From Lachnospiraceae bacterium (GTDB taxonomy: Bacteria > Bacillota > Clostridia > Lachnospirales > Lachnospiraceae): a DNA stretch of 32,959 bases. The stretch lies in assembly GCA_024687205.1 (NCBI GenBank), contig JAILES010000120.1:1-32959 (forward strand), written 5' to 3'. Shown here one piece after another: positions 7,020 to 15,199 of this stretch (positions are counted from its first letter, which is position 1; every line of letters starts with the position of its first letter). The position numbers were made by a program, and so were the translations under genes. The notes beneath the pieces are model-generated. The model was not told the DNA's origin. It saw nothing but the letters and a program-made list of their open reading frames with translations, and searched no databases.

Positions 7020-10000
7020 CTTACGTGCTGCAGAGAGCATCAGTTTGATACGGTTTAACTGGTTGACTTCGCTGGCACCCGGATCGTAGTCGATGGCGAC
7101 TATATTGGATTCGGGATGCTGCTTTCTCAGAGCTTTGATAACGCCCTTACCGACAACGTGATTCGGGAGACAGCCGAAAGGCTGCGTACACACGATATTT
7201 GGTGTGCCCGAGTGTATGAGTTCAAGCATCTCTCCGGTCAAAAACCAGCCTTCACCGGTCTGGTTTCCGATGGAAACTATATCCTTTGCATATTTAACAA
7301 GATCGTATATATCGGCGGGAGCATCAAAATGTTTGCTCTTCTTAAGTGCTTTTGCAGGGAAGGAACGTATGAAGTTCATGCCCTTGATGCCGAGTTTTGA
7401 GTTGCGTGCAGTCTTCTTACTGGTTCCTAAGTGTTCTGCTTTATATATCTGGTTATAGAAGCAGTAATACATGAAATCAAGAAGATCGGGAACTACGGCT
7501 TCGGCACCTTCGCTCTCCAAAAGATCTACCAGATGGTTGTTGGCGGCAGGTGCAAACTTAACAAGTATCTCACCGACTATACCGACTCTGGGTTTTCTTT
7601 CCTCATTGATGGGGATGTTATCAAAGTCTTCGATCATCTCCCGGCAGATACGCTTATACTGCGAGAAGCGGGGATGCTTGGATACAATGAAGTCAATGCA
7701 GACCTTCAGCCATTTCTGATGTACCTCCTCAACGCTGCCCGGAGTCAGTTCGTAAGGTCTCATCCTGTAAATGCAGCGCATGAAGATATCTCCGAAGAGA
7801 GCTGCATAGAGCAGCTTCACTGCAAGCTTCAGGTCTATCTTGAAACCGGGGTTGGGCTCAAAGCCGTTTAAGTTAAGTGAGATAACAGGTATGTGTTCAA
7901 GACCTGCCTTTCTTAAGGCACGTCTGATAAAGCCCACATAGTTGGTGGCACGGCAGCCGCCGCCGGTCTGGGTCATCATCAGCGCCAGTTTATTTGTATC
8001 ATATTCGCCGGACAATACCGCATCCATCAGCTGGCCGACAACGCAGAGTGAAGGATAGCAGGCATCGTTGTTGACGTATTTAAGACCTACATCCACCGAA
8101 TGTCTGTTGTCGTTTTCAAGTACCTTCAGTGTATAGCCGCAGGCCTTGAGCGCCGGAGCAAACATATCGAAATGCAGAGGTGACATCTGAGGTGCCAGGA
8201 TCGTATAGCCCTGATCACGCATCTCTTCAGTGAATATAACCCTGTCATATGAAGTCTTGTTGATCGTTCTCTTTTCTTTTTTCTTTTCCTTAACTTCAAG
8301 GGCAGCGATAAGGGAGCGTACGCGGATGCGGGCCGCACCCAGGTTGTTGACCTCGTCGATCTTTAAGCAGGTATATATCTTGTCGGAGCCCGTAAGTATG
8401 TCGGCCACCTGGTCGGTGGTGACGGCATCAAGACCGCAGCCGAAGGAATTGAGCTGGATCAGATCCAGATCTTCCCTGGTTCTTACATAGGTTGCTGCCG
8501 CATATAGCCTTGAATGGTACATCCACTGGTCTGATACGATCAGCGGCCTGTCGGGTTTCGCAAGATGTGAAACCGAATCTTCGGTGAGCACGGCGATATT
8601 GTAGGAAGTGATAAGTTCGGGTATGCCGTGGTTGATCTCGGGATCGATATGATAAGGACGGCCTGCGAGAACTATACCGCGGTTGCCGCTTTCTTCGATG
8701 TATTTAAGGACTTCTTCGCCCTTTTTCTGCATGTCTTTATGAGCGGCGTCAAGTTCGTTCCATGCCTTCTCTGCAGCAGCTGCGATAAGATTACTGTCTA
8801 TCTCGGAAAATTCTTCCACAAGAGGAGGAATGATGGTGTCAAGATCCCTGAAGGACATGAAAGGATGGCGGAATACCACATCTCCGCGGCCTATCTCTTC
8901 TACATTGTTTTTGATGTTTTCTGGATAGGAGGTGACGATGGGGCAGTTGTAATGGTTGGTGGCACCTTCCGTTTCTTCGCGCTCATAGAAGAGTGAAGGA
9001 TAGAAGATGAAATCAACCTTCTGTTCGATCAGCCACTGTACATGTCCGTGAGCCAGCTTGGCGGGATAACATTCCGATTCGCTGGGGATGGATTCAATAC
9101 CCAGTTCATAGATCTTTCTGGTTGAAAGAGGAGAGAGCACTACTCTGTAACCCAGTTCCTTAAAGAAGGTAGCCCAGAAAGGATAATTCTCATACATATT
9201 AAGGACACGGGGGATACCCACTGTGCCTCTGAAAGCCTTGTCAGCCGTGAGGGGTTCATAATCGAAGAAACGCTGTAATTTGTACTCAAAGAGATTCGGG
9301 ATATTGTTCTCGTTCTTGGCTTTGCCCAGGCCTTTCTCGCAGCGGTTGCCGGAGATATACTTGCGGCCGCCGGAGAAGTGGTTGATGGTAAGGCGGCAGG
9401 TATTAAGGCAGCCGCGGCATTTAGCCATGGTTGTTGAAAATTCAAGATGCTCTATCTCGTCAAAGGAGAGCATGCTTGATGCCTTGCATTCATCAAAACG
9501 TTCCCTTGCGATAAGGGCCGCACCGAAAGCTCCCATGATACCTGCAATATCGGGACGTATGGCTTCGCAGTTTGCAATCTTTTCAAAGGAACGCAGTACC
9601 GCATCGTTATAGAAGGTACCGCCCTGTACGACTATGCGCTTTCCGAGTTCGGAAGCATCGGAAACCTTGATGACCTTGAAAAGAGCATTCTTTATTACGG
9701 AATAAGCAAGGCCGGCAGAGATATCGGCAACCGAAGCGCCTTCTTTCTGGGCCTGCTTGACCTTTGAATTCATGAAGACCGTACATCTGGTGCCCAGATC
9801 TATGGGATGGGGAGCAAACAGAGCTTCTTTTGCAAAATCACGTACATCATAATTAAGGGACTTTGCAAAGGTCTCGATAAAGGAACCGCAGCCGGATGAG
9901 CAGGCTTCATTAAGCTGTACCGAGTCGACGGTGCCGTTTTTGATCTTTATGCACTTCATGTCCTGGCCGCCGATATCAAGTATGCAGTCAACCTGAGGCT

Positions 10001-11237
10001 CAAAGAAAGCGGCGGCGTAGTAGTGGGCTACGGTCTCTACCTGGCCGTGGTCCAGAAGGAAAGCGGCTTTCATAAGCTGCTCGCCGTAACCGGTGGAACA
10101 GCTGCCGGATATATCGGCATCCGCAGGAAGCAGAGAACGGAGTTCTCTGAAAGCCTTGATGGCCGTTTCCATGGGGGAACCGTTGTTATTGCTGTAGAAT
10201 GACCAGAGCAGTTCACCGTGGTCACCGATAAGAGCCATCTTGGTAGTGGTGGAACCGGCATCTATACCGAGGAAATAGTGGCCGGAATAGCTTTTGATAT
10301 CGCCGGTGCCGACGCAGTGTGCATCATGACGTTTTGTGAAGGCATCATAGGCCTTCTCGTCGGCGAAAAGAGGCTCCATACGTTCCACTTCGAATTCCAT
10401 ATGAATGTCGCTGTTGAGCCTGTCACACATTTCGGAAAGCTGTAACTGGCCATGCTCCGTGGCGTTGAGGGCGGAGCCCATGGCAGCGAAAAGATGGGAA
10501 TTCGTGGTATCGATTATATGTTCATCATCCAGTTTGAGAGTACGGATGAATGCCTGTTTCAGTTCGGAAAGGAAATGGAGCGGTCCTCCGAGGAAAGCAA
10601 CATGTCCTCGTATCGGCTTACCGCAGGCAAGTCCCGATATTGTCTGGTTGACCACAGCCTGGAAAATGGAAGCGGAGAGGTCTTCCCTTGTAGCACCGTC
10701 ATTGATAAGGGGCTGTATATCAGTCTTTGCAAACACACCGCAGCGGGCAGCTATGGTGTATAAGGATTTGTAGTCTTTGGCATATTCGTTGAGGCCGGAA
10801 GCATCAGTCTGTATAAGGGCAGCCATCTGGTCAATGAAAGAACCTGTACCGCCTGCACAGATGCCGTTCATACGCTGTTCTACGTTGCCGTTTTCAAAAT
10901 AGATGATCTTGGCATCCTCGCCGCCAAGCTCGATAGCCACATCGGTCTTGGGCGCAAAGGTCTCAAGAGCGGTACTGACCGCAATAACCTCCTGTACGAA
11001 GTCCACTTCAAGATGTTTGGCAAGAGTCAGACCGCCCGAACCCGTGATCACAGGCTGGACCGTCATATCGCCAAGCTCGGAAAAAGCCTTGTCCAGCAGG
11101 TCTTTAAGCGTTGTGCGTATGTTAGCAAAATGCCTCTCATAATCGGAGAAGAGCAGGTTGTTGTCTTTATCTATAATGGCTATCTTAACGGTCGTGGAAC
11201 CGATATCAATGCCGAGTCTGAAAATACCGTCTTTCAT
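7002..11237 (-). CDS. Giant BadF/BadG/HgdC-type acyl-CoA dehydratase activase with two activase domains
   Basis: 1411 residues. The N-terminal half has two ASKHA-fold ATPase domains of the 2-hydroxyacyl-CoA dehydratase activator family. Domain 1 (~6-265) has '[11 protein letters not shown]', 'CAGGTGSF' (Cys127) and 'AARCGVF' (Cys166). Domain 2 (~320-590) has '[11 protein letters not shown]', 'CSSGCGSF' (Cys446, Cys450) and 'GTRCTVF' (Cys485). These Cys positions bind the [4Fe-4S] cluster in HgdC. A Cys cluster follows at ~615-645, then a DUF2229-type segment ('[12 protein letters not shown]', '[11 protein letters not shown]') and a C-terminal part resembling HgdB-like dehydratase subunits ('[14 protein letters not shown]'). 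Known members are ATP-driven electron-transfer activators; the role of the giant fusion is not established. The SD is GAGGTAAT before the ATG. It is the only minus-strand gene here. Confidence 0.9.
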   Translation of the reverse strand: MKDGIFRLGIDIGSTTVKIAIIDKDNNLLFSDYERHFANIRTTLKDLLDKAFSELGDMTVQPVITGSGGLTLAKHLEVDFVQEVIAVSTALETFAPKTDVAIELGGEDAKIIYFENGNVEQRMNGICAGGTGSFIDQMAALIQTDASGLNEYAKDYKSLYTIAARCGVFAKTDIQPLINDGATREDLSASIFQAVVNQTISGLACGKPIRGHVAFLGGPLHFLSELKQAFIRTLKLDDEHIIDTTNSHLFAAMGSALNATEHGQLQLSEMCDRLNSDIHMEFEVERMEPLFADEKAYDAFTKRHDAHCVGTGDIKSYSGHYFLGIDAGSTTTKMALIGDHGELLWSFYSNNNGSPMETAIKAFRELRSLLPADADISGSCSTGYGEQLMKAAFLLDHGQVETVAHYYAAAFFEPQVDCILDIGGQDMKCIKIKNGTVDSVQLNEACSSGCGSFIETFAKSLNYDVRDFAKEALFAPHPIDLGTRCTVFMNSKVKQAQKEGASVADISAGLAYSVIKNALFKVIKVSDASELGKRIVVQGGTFYNDAVLRSFEKIANCEAIRPDIAGIMGAFGAALIARERFDECKASSMLSFDEIEHLEFSTTMAKCRGCLNTCRLTINHFSGGRKYISGNRCEKGLGKAKNENNIPNLFEYKLQRFFDYEPLTADKAFRGTVGIPRVLNMYENYPFWATFFKELGYRVVLSPLSTRKIYELGIESIPSESECYPAKLAHGHVQWLIEQKVDFIFYPSLFYEREETEGATNHYNCPIVTSYPENIKNNVEEIGRGDVVFRHPFMSFRDLDTIIPPLVEEFSEIDSNLIAAAAEKAWNELDAAHKDMQKKGEEVLKYIEESGNRGIVLAGRPYHIDPEINHGIPELITSYNIAVLTEDSVSHLAKPDRPLIVSDQWMYHSRLYAAATYVRTREDLDLIQLNSFGCGLDAVTTDQVADILTGSDKIYTCLKIDEVNNLGAARIRVRSLIAALEVKEKKKEKRTINKTSYDRVIFTEEMRDQGYTILAPQMSPLHFDMFAPALKACGYTLKVLENDNRHSVDVGLKYVNNDACYPSLCVVGQLMDAVLSGEYDTNKLALMMTQTGGGCRATNYVGFIRRALRKAGLEHIPVISLNLNGFEPNPGFKIDLKLAVKLLYAALFGDIFMRCIYRMRPYELTPGSVEEVHQKWLKVCIDFIVSKHPRFSQYKRICREMIEDFDNIPINEERKPRVGIVGEILVKFAPAANNHLVDLLESEGAEAVVPDLLDFMYYCFYNQIYKAEHLGTSKKTARNSKLGIKGMNFIRSFPAKALKKSKHFDAPADIYDLVKYAKDIVSIGNQTGEGWFLTGEMLELIHSGTPNIVCTQPFGCLPNHVVGKGVIKALRKQHPESNIVAIDYDPGASEVNQLNRIKLMLSAARKKKASH

Positions 11238-11289
11238 ATATTACCTCATAATTATATTAAAGAAATAAGCTATAATAACACGAAGTGGT

Positions 11290-11318
11290 ATTATACTATA
11301 TTATGCAAACAAAAGCAA
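11290..11318 (-). promoter_or_regulatory. Promoter of the activase gene (minus strand)
   Basis: On the minus strand, TTGCTT (11318-11313) and TATAAT (11295-11290) are 17 bases apart, about 50 bases upstream of the ATG at 11237. Confidence 0.65.
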
Positions 11319-11323
11319 ATCAC

Positions 11324-11350
11324 GGGAATACGATCGAAGATCGTATGCCC
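11324..11350. promoter_or_regulatory. Palindrome between divergent promoters, candidate operator
   Basis: ATACGATC (11328-11335), a GAA centre and GATCGTAT (11339-11346) form perfect 8-base arms. They are extended by GGG (11324-11326) and CCC (11348-11350) with one mismatched position between. It sits five bases from the minus-strand -35 and covers the -35 region of the plus-strand promoter, which is where a dimeric repressor or activator would control both genes. There is no T tract, so it is not a terminator. Confidence 0.55.
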
Positions 11351-11364
11351 ATTTGAACTTAGTA

Positions 11365-11373
11365 TGTTATAAT
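11365..11373 (+). promoter_or_regulatory. Extended -10 promoter of the PLP enzyme gene
   Basis: TGT followed by TATAAT (11368-11373) is an extended -10. No good -35 is seen at 17 bases; that position is occupied by the right end of the palindrome. Promoters of this type often need an activator or rely on the TG motif. Confidence 0.6.
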
Positions 11374-11413
11374 ATATCGAAATATTTGAAAAGGAAAAGG
11401 ACGGAATCTGAAG

Positions 11414-12676
11414 ATGACAAAGGAAATATACAGGGAACTGGGAATAAGCGATAAGGTATACGAATTCTGCTCCGAAGTGGCCGAAGGGCTGAAGGAGAGA
11501 TTCGAAGAGATAGACAGGAGGGCTGAGTATAACCAGCTAAAAGTCCTGAAAGCCATGCATGATGAACAGGTGGGGGAAGCCTGCCTGATGGGAACTACAG
11601 GCTACGGCTACGGAGATATAGGAAGAGATACCCTGGAACGGGTGTATTCAAGAGTATTTAAGACTGAAGATGCACTGGTGCGTCCCCAGATCACCTGTGG
11701 GACCCATGCACTCGCCGTATCGTTGTCCGGTAATCTGAGACCGGGGGATGAACTCTTAAGCCCGGTGGGAAAGCCCTATGATACTCTTGAAGAAGTGATA
11801 GGCATCAGAAAGGCTGCAGGTTCCCTGGCGGAATACGGTGTGAGCTACCGTCAGGCTGATCTGAAGGCGGACGGCAGTTTTGATTATGAAGCCATAAAGT
11901 CAACCATCAATGAAAAGACTAAGATGATAACTATCCAGCGTTCGAAGGGATATCAGACCAGGCCCACGCTTTCTGTGGACCGTATCGGAGAATTGATAAG
12001 CTTTATCAGGGGCATCAAAGCTGATGTGATAATACAGGTTGATAACTGCTACGGAGAGTTTGTTGATATAAAGGAGCCTTCCGAGGTCGGGGCGGATCTG
12101 ATAGTGGGTTCTCTTATTAAGAATCCCGGCGGCGGCTTATGTCCTACCGGCGGATATATAGCAGGTAAAAAGGAATATGTGGAAAATGCAGCCAGAAGGC
12201 TGACTTCTCCGGGACTTGCCAAGGAGGTGGGAGCATCCCTTGGGATAATGAAGGATTTTTACCAGGGCTTTTTCCTTGCTCCGACTGTTACGGCATCGGC
12301 ACTGAAAACCGCAATATTTGCGGCTAAAGTATATGAAAAGCTGGGCTTTGAGGTTTATCCCGCATCGGAAGAGAAGCGCCATGACATAATTCAGGCAGTG
12401 ACACTTAACTCCGAAGAGAGGCTGAATGCTTTCTGCAAGGGCATACAGGCGGCAGCACCGATAGATTCCTTTGTGACTCCGGAAGGCTGGGATATGCCGG
12501 GTTATGATGCGAAGGTCATAATGGCAGCCGGGGCCTTTGTCAGCGGTTCTTCCATAGAACTGTCGGCGGACGGCCCGCTTAAACCGCCTTATAATGTTTA
12601 TTTCCAGGGAGGGCTTACCTGGCCTCACGGGAAGTACGGGATAATGAAGACGGTGGAGGAACTGGGAGAAGCCTGA
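11414..12676 (+). CDS. PLP-dependent enzyme of the methionine gamma-lyase / aluminium-resistance protein family
   Basis: The 420-residue sequence is a fold-type I PLP enzyme of the family annotated 'methionine gamma-lyase family' (YnbB of Bacillus). Visible landmarks are 'GTTGYGYGDIGRDTLE', 'QITCGTHAL' (phosphate-binding region), 'VDNCYGEFV' (Asp that contacts the pyridine N), and 'GSLIKNPGGG', whose Lys is the likely Schiff-base residue. The C-terminal domain closes with 'YFQGGLTWPHGKYG'. The family's name comes from homology to Cys/Met lyases, and its true substrate is poorly defined. The gene is divergent from the activase across a shared palindrome and is transcribed alone, since an independent promoter for mreB follows. 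The SD is a weak AAGGACGG. Confidence 0.85.
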   Translation: MTKEIYRELGISDKVYEFCSEVAEGLKERFEEIDRRAEYNQLKVLKAMHDEQVGEACLMGTTGYGYGDIGRDTLERVYSRVFKTEDALVRPQITCGTHALAVSLSGNLRPGDELLSPVGKPYDTLEEVIGIRKAAGSLAEYGVSYRQADLKADGSFDYEAIKSTINEKTKMITIQRSKGYQTRPTLSVDRIGELISFIRGIKADVIIQVDNCYGEFVDIKEPSEVGADLIVGSLIKNPGGGLCPTGGYIAGKKEYVENAARRLTSPGLAKEVGASLGIMKDFYQGFFLAPTVTASALKTAIFAAKVYEKLGFEVYPASEEKRHDIIQAVTLNSEERLNAFCKGIQAAAPIDSFVTPEGWDMPGYDAKVIMAAGAFVSGSSIELSADGPLKPPYNVYFQGGLTWPHGKYGIMKTVEELGEA

Positions 12677-12686
12677 TAAAAAGCGC

Positions 12687-12716
12687 TTGTTATAAACGGG
12701 GATTGTATGCTATAAT
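12687..12716 (+). promoter_or_regulatory. Promoter of the mre operon
   Basis: TTGTTA (12687-12692) and TATAAT (12711-12716) are separated by 18 bases. TGC precedes the -10, giving an extended -10 element. It lies 44 bases before the mreB-like start codon and is the only clear promoter seen for the whole elongation gene run. Confidence 0.75.
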
Positions 12717-12759
12717 ATCTAAGCTTTTTGTGAAGAAATAAAAACAGGAGTTTACGATA

Positions 12760-13767
12760 ATGGGAATCGCAGCCTTCGGGATCGATCTGGGATCCAGTAA
12801 TATAAAGATATATAACGCAAATAACGACACTTTCTTTATGGAAAAGAACATGATAGCCATAGAAGGCAGAGATACGCTGCTGGCATACGGTAATTCGGCC
12901 TTTGACATGTATGAGAAGGCGCCGGACAATATTAATATTTCATATCCCGTTGTTAACGGCGTTATCGCTGACATCAGGAATATGAACACCCTTGTGCATT
13001 ATTTCATCAATGACCTTTCCAGAGGGAATATCAAGCCTGCGGATTATTACATAGCCGTGCCCACCGATGTTACTGAGGTGGAGAAGAGGGCTTTCTATGA
13101 TCTGGTCAGGGATTCCAACGTGAAAGCAAGAAGGGTATACGTGGTGGAAAAAGCCGTGGCGGACGGCCTTGGCATGGATATAGACGTTAAGACCAGCCAG
13201 GGTATACTTGTGGTAAATGTAGGCTTTGATACCACCGAGATCTCCGTGCTCTCACTCGGAGGTATTGTGCTCTCGAGACTGATAAAGACCGGCGGACTGG
13301 TATTTGATGAGGCCATAAAGGCGGCTGTCAGACGTGAGTATAACCTGGTGATCGGTTCCAAGACCTCGGAAAAGCTGAAGATCGCCATACGCGAAGTCGA
13401 TGAGCAGGGGAAGAATGCGATAGTATACGGAAGAGATATAGTCACCGGACTTCCGGTAGAAAAAGAGATATCTTCGAGACTGGTCTATGAATGTCTGAAA
13501 GAACATTTTGACGCTATCGTTGATAATGTAAGACAGATACTGGAACGTACGCCTCCCGAACTGGGTGTGGATATACATCACAGAGGCATTTATTTATCGG
13601 GTGGAGCTTCACAGGTCGGACATCTCTCGGAATTGTTGTCGGCAAGCACCGGACTTCGGGTGAATATGATAGATGAACCCATAGGCTCGGTGATCGTCGG
13701 ACTTTCAACGATCATCAGAGAGAACAGATTTGCAAGTCTTGCTTTCCCGGTTGACAACGGAAAGTAA
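12760..13767 (+). CDS. mreB: MreB-like actin homologue, divergent
   Basis: MreB filaments orient the elongation machinery on the inner membrane face. The 335-residue protein has the family layout: 'FGIDLGSSNIKIY' (phosphate 1), 'NINISYPVVNGVIADI', 'AVPTDVTEVEKRAF', 'SLGGIVLSR' and 'ERTPPELGVDIHHRGIYLSGG'. Nucleotide-binding motifs are degraded: canonical D-I-G-G-G-T in phosphate loop 2 is N-V-G-F-D-T (153-158), the GGGA adenosine motif is GGAS (281-284), and the conserved 'EEP' following the loop is 'EKA' (130-132). Its place first in mreBCD-mrdA-rodA makes a role in cell elongation likely, but ATP turnover may be altered. A second canonical MreB/Mbl elsewhere is plausible. The SD CAGGAG lies before ATG 12760. 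Confidence 0.85.
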   Translation: MGIAAFGIDLGSSNIKIYNANNDTFFMEKNMIAIEGRDTLLAYGNSAFDMYEKAPDNINISYPVVNGVIADIRNMNTLVHYFINDLSRGNIKPADYYIAVPTDVTEVEKRAFYDLVRDSNVKARRVYVVEKAVADGLGMDIDVKTSQGILVVNVGFDTTEISVLSLGGIVLSRLIKTGGLVFDEAIKAAVRREYNLVIGSKTSEKLKIAIREVDEQGKNAIVYGRDIVTGLPVEKEISSRLVYECLKEHFDAIVDNVRQILERTPPELGVDIHHRGIYLSGGASQVGHLSELLSASTGLRVNMIDEPIGSVIVGLSTIIRENRFASLAFPVDNGK

Positions 13768-13778
13768 ACATATATCAG

Positions 13779-14657
13779 ATGAGTCCTGTAGTAAAAAAGA
13801 AAGCAGAAAAGAAAAAAATACCTCCAAAGTACGCGCTGCTTGCAGTGACCGTACTTTGTATTATTTTGATGGCCCTGACTTATAACGGAAAGATAGGTGT
13901 AGGACCCGGCAGTGCCATCGCCGGAGCTGTACTTGTCCCGCTGCAGAAAGGGCTTACTTCCGTATGTAACGATCTGGTGGAGGAAGCGGGACGCAGGCGT
14001 AATCTTGATGAAATGATCGAGGAGAACAAGAAACTTCAGGAAGAGATAGACACCCTCCAGGCTGAAAATGCCAGACTTATGCAGGACAGATACGAACTGA
14101 CCGAACTCAGGGCTCTCTATGAGCTTGACCAGGCTTATGAGGATTATGATACCGTAGGCGCAAGGGTCATCGGTGCGGATTCCGGAAGCTGGTTTGATTC
14201 TTTTATCATCGACAAAGGCAGCGAAGACGGTATCGAAGTGAACATGAACGTGATGGCCGGCGCAGGACTGGTGGGGATAGTCAGCAGTACAGGTCCCCAC
14301 TGGGCAAGAGTCAATACCATAATCGCCGATAATTCAAATGTAAGTGCCATGGTACTTCATACCCAGGATCATCTGATCGTCAGCGGAAGCATGCAGCTGA
14401 TAGAACAGGGACGTATATCCTATTCCCAGCTGATAGATGACGATTCACAGGTACAGAAGGGTGATAAGGTAGTTACGTCTAATATCAGCGATAAATACCT
14501 CCCCGGAATACTGATAGGTTATATTTCCTCCATCAACCTTGATTCCAACCAGCTGACAAAGTCGGGGCTGCTGGCTCCCGTAGCTGATTTTGAACATCTG
14601 TCCCAGGTACTGATAATAACCAGGATGAAAGAAAGCTATGATCAAACGAAGCATTAG
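13779..14657 (+). CDS. mreC: Rod shape-determining protein MreC
   Basis: MreC is a bitopic protein that activates PBP2-RodA. The 292 residues show a short basic cytoplasmic tail ('KKKAEKKKIPPK'), one membrane helix (~18-36), a periplasm-side coiled coil ('LDEMIEENKKLQEEIDTLQAE', ~78-112), and the beta-barrel core with 'SFIIDKGSEDGIEVNMNVMAGAGLVG'. The start is 11 bases after mreB, with no obvious SD, so translation may be coupled to mreB. Its 3' end overlaps mreD by 20 bases. Confidence 0.93.
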   Translation: MSPVVKKKAEKKKIPPKYALLAVTVLCIILMALTYNGKIGVGPGSAIAGAVLVPLQKGLTSVCNDLVEEAGRRRNLDEMIEENKKLQEEIDTLQAENARLMQDRYELTELRALYELDQAYEDYDTVGARVIGADSGSWFDSFIIDKGSEDGIEVNMNVMAGAGLVGIVSSTGPHWARVNTIIADNSNVSAMVLHTQDHLIVSGSMQLIEQGRISYSQLIDDDSQVQKGDKVVTSNISDKYLPGILIGYISSINLDSNQLTKSGLLAPVADFEHLSQVLIITRMKESYDQTKH

Positions 14658-15198
14658 TACCATCTTAAGCATAGTGATAGCTTTTCTCATACAGACCTGC
14701 CTTTTAAGGTATCTACCGACCGGCAGGGCTACGATTGATCTGCTGCTCCTTATCACCTGCATATACGGATATATGCGGGGAGAATATGCGGGGTTGATCA
14801 CCGGGATGCTCTGTGGCCTTACTCTCGATATCTTTTATTCCGGCGGTCTGGGACTTTATACCCTGATCTATGTTTATACAGGATATCTGAACGGACTCTG
14901 TAACAGGTTCTTTGAAGAAAATGACTTTAAGAAGCCGCTGGCGCTGATATTTTTCAGCGAGCTGGCTTACCTGCTTTTATATTTCCTGCTCTTTTATGTA
15001 TTCAACAACAACTTTAATTTTTCGGATTATGCTCAAAAGCGCATGCTGCCCGAACTCCTGCTGACCTGTGTGTCAGCCGTGGTCATCTATCCGCTGCTTC
15101 TTTTGCTTGAGGTAAGGGTTATCAATTATGATCCCGAAGAGGAAGAGAGGAACAAAAGGAATCTGGCGCGTTCCGTGGAACGGGAGGTGAAGGGCTGA
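14638..15198 (+). CDS. mreD: Rod shape-determining protein MreD
   Basis: 186 residues, very hydrophobic, with five or six predicted membrane helices and the typical MreD stretch 'GEYAGLITGMLCGLTLDIFYSG' in shortened form around residues 49-70. The charged C-terminus ('EEEERNKRNLARSVERE') is cytoplasmic. MreD stabilises the MreC-PBP2 assembly. The start overlaps the mreC end by 20 bases, and the stop is one base before the mrdA start; a GGGAGG site in its last codons serves mrdA. Confidence 0.9.
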   Translation: MIKRSISTILSIVIAFLIQTCLLRYLPTGRATIDLLLLITCIYGYMRGEYAGLITGMLCGLTLDIFYSGGLGLYTLIYVYTGYLNGLCNRFFEENDFKKPLALIFFSELAYLLLYFLLFYVFNNNFNFSDYAQKRMLPELLLTCVSAVVIYPLLLLLEVRVINYDPEEEERNKRNLARSVEREVKG

Positions 15199-15199
15199 T

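Noticed and set aside
12681..12688. AAGCGCTT palindrome before the mre promoter
   Set aside because: Too short to be distinguished from chance; there is no spacing or repeat that would make it a convincing operator or terminator.
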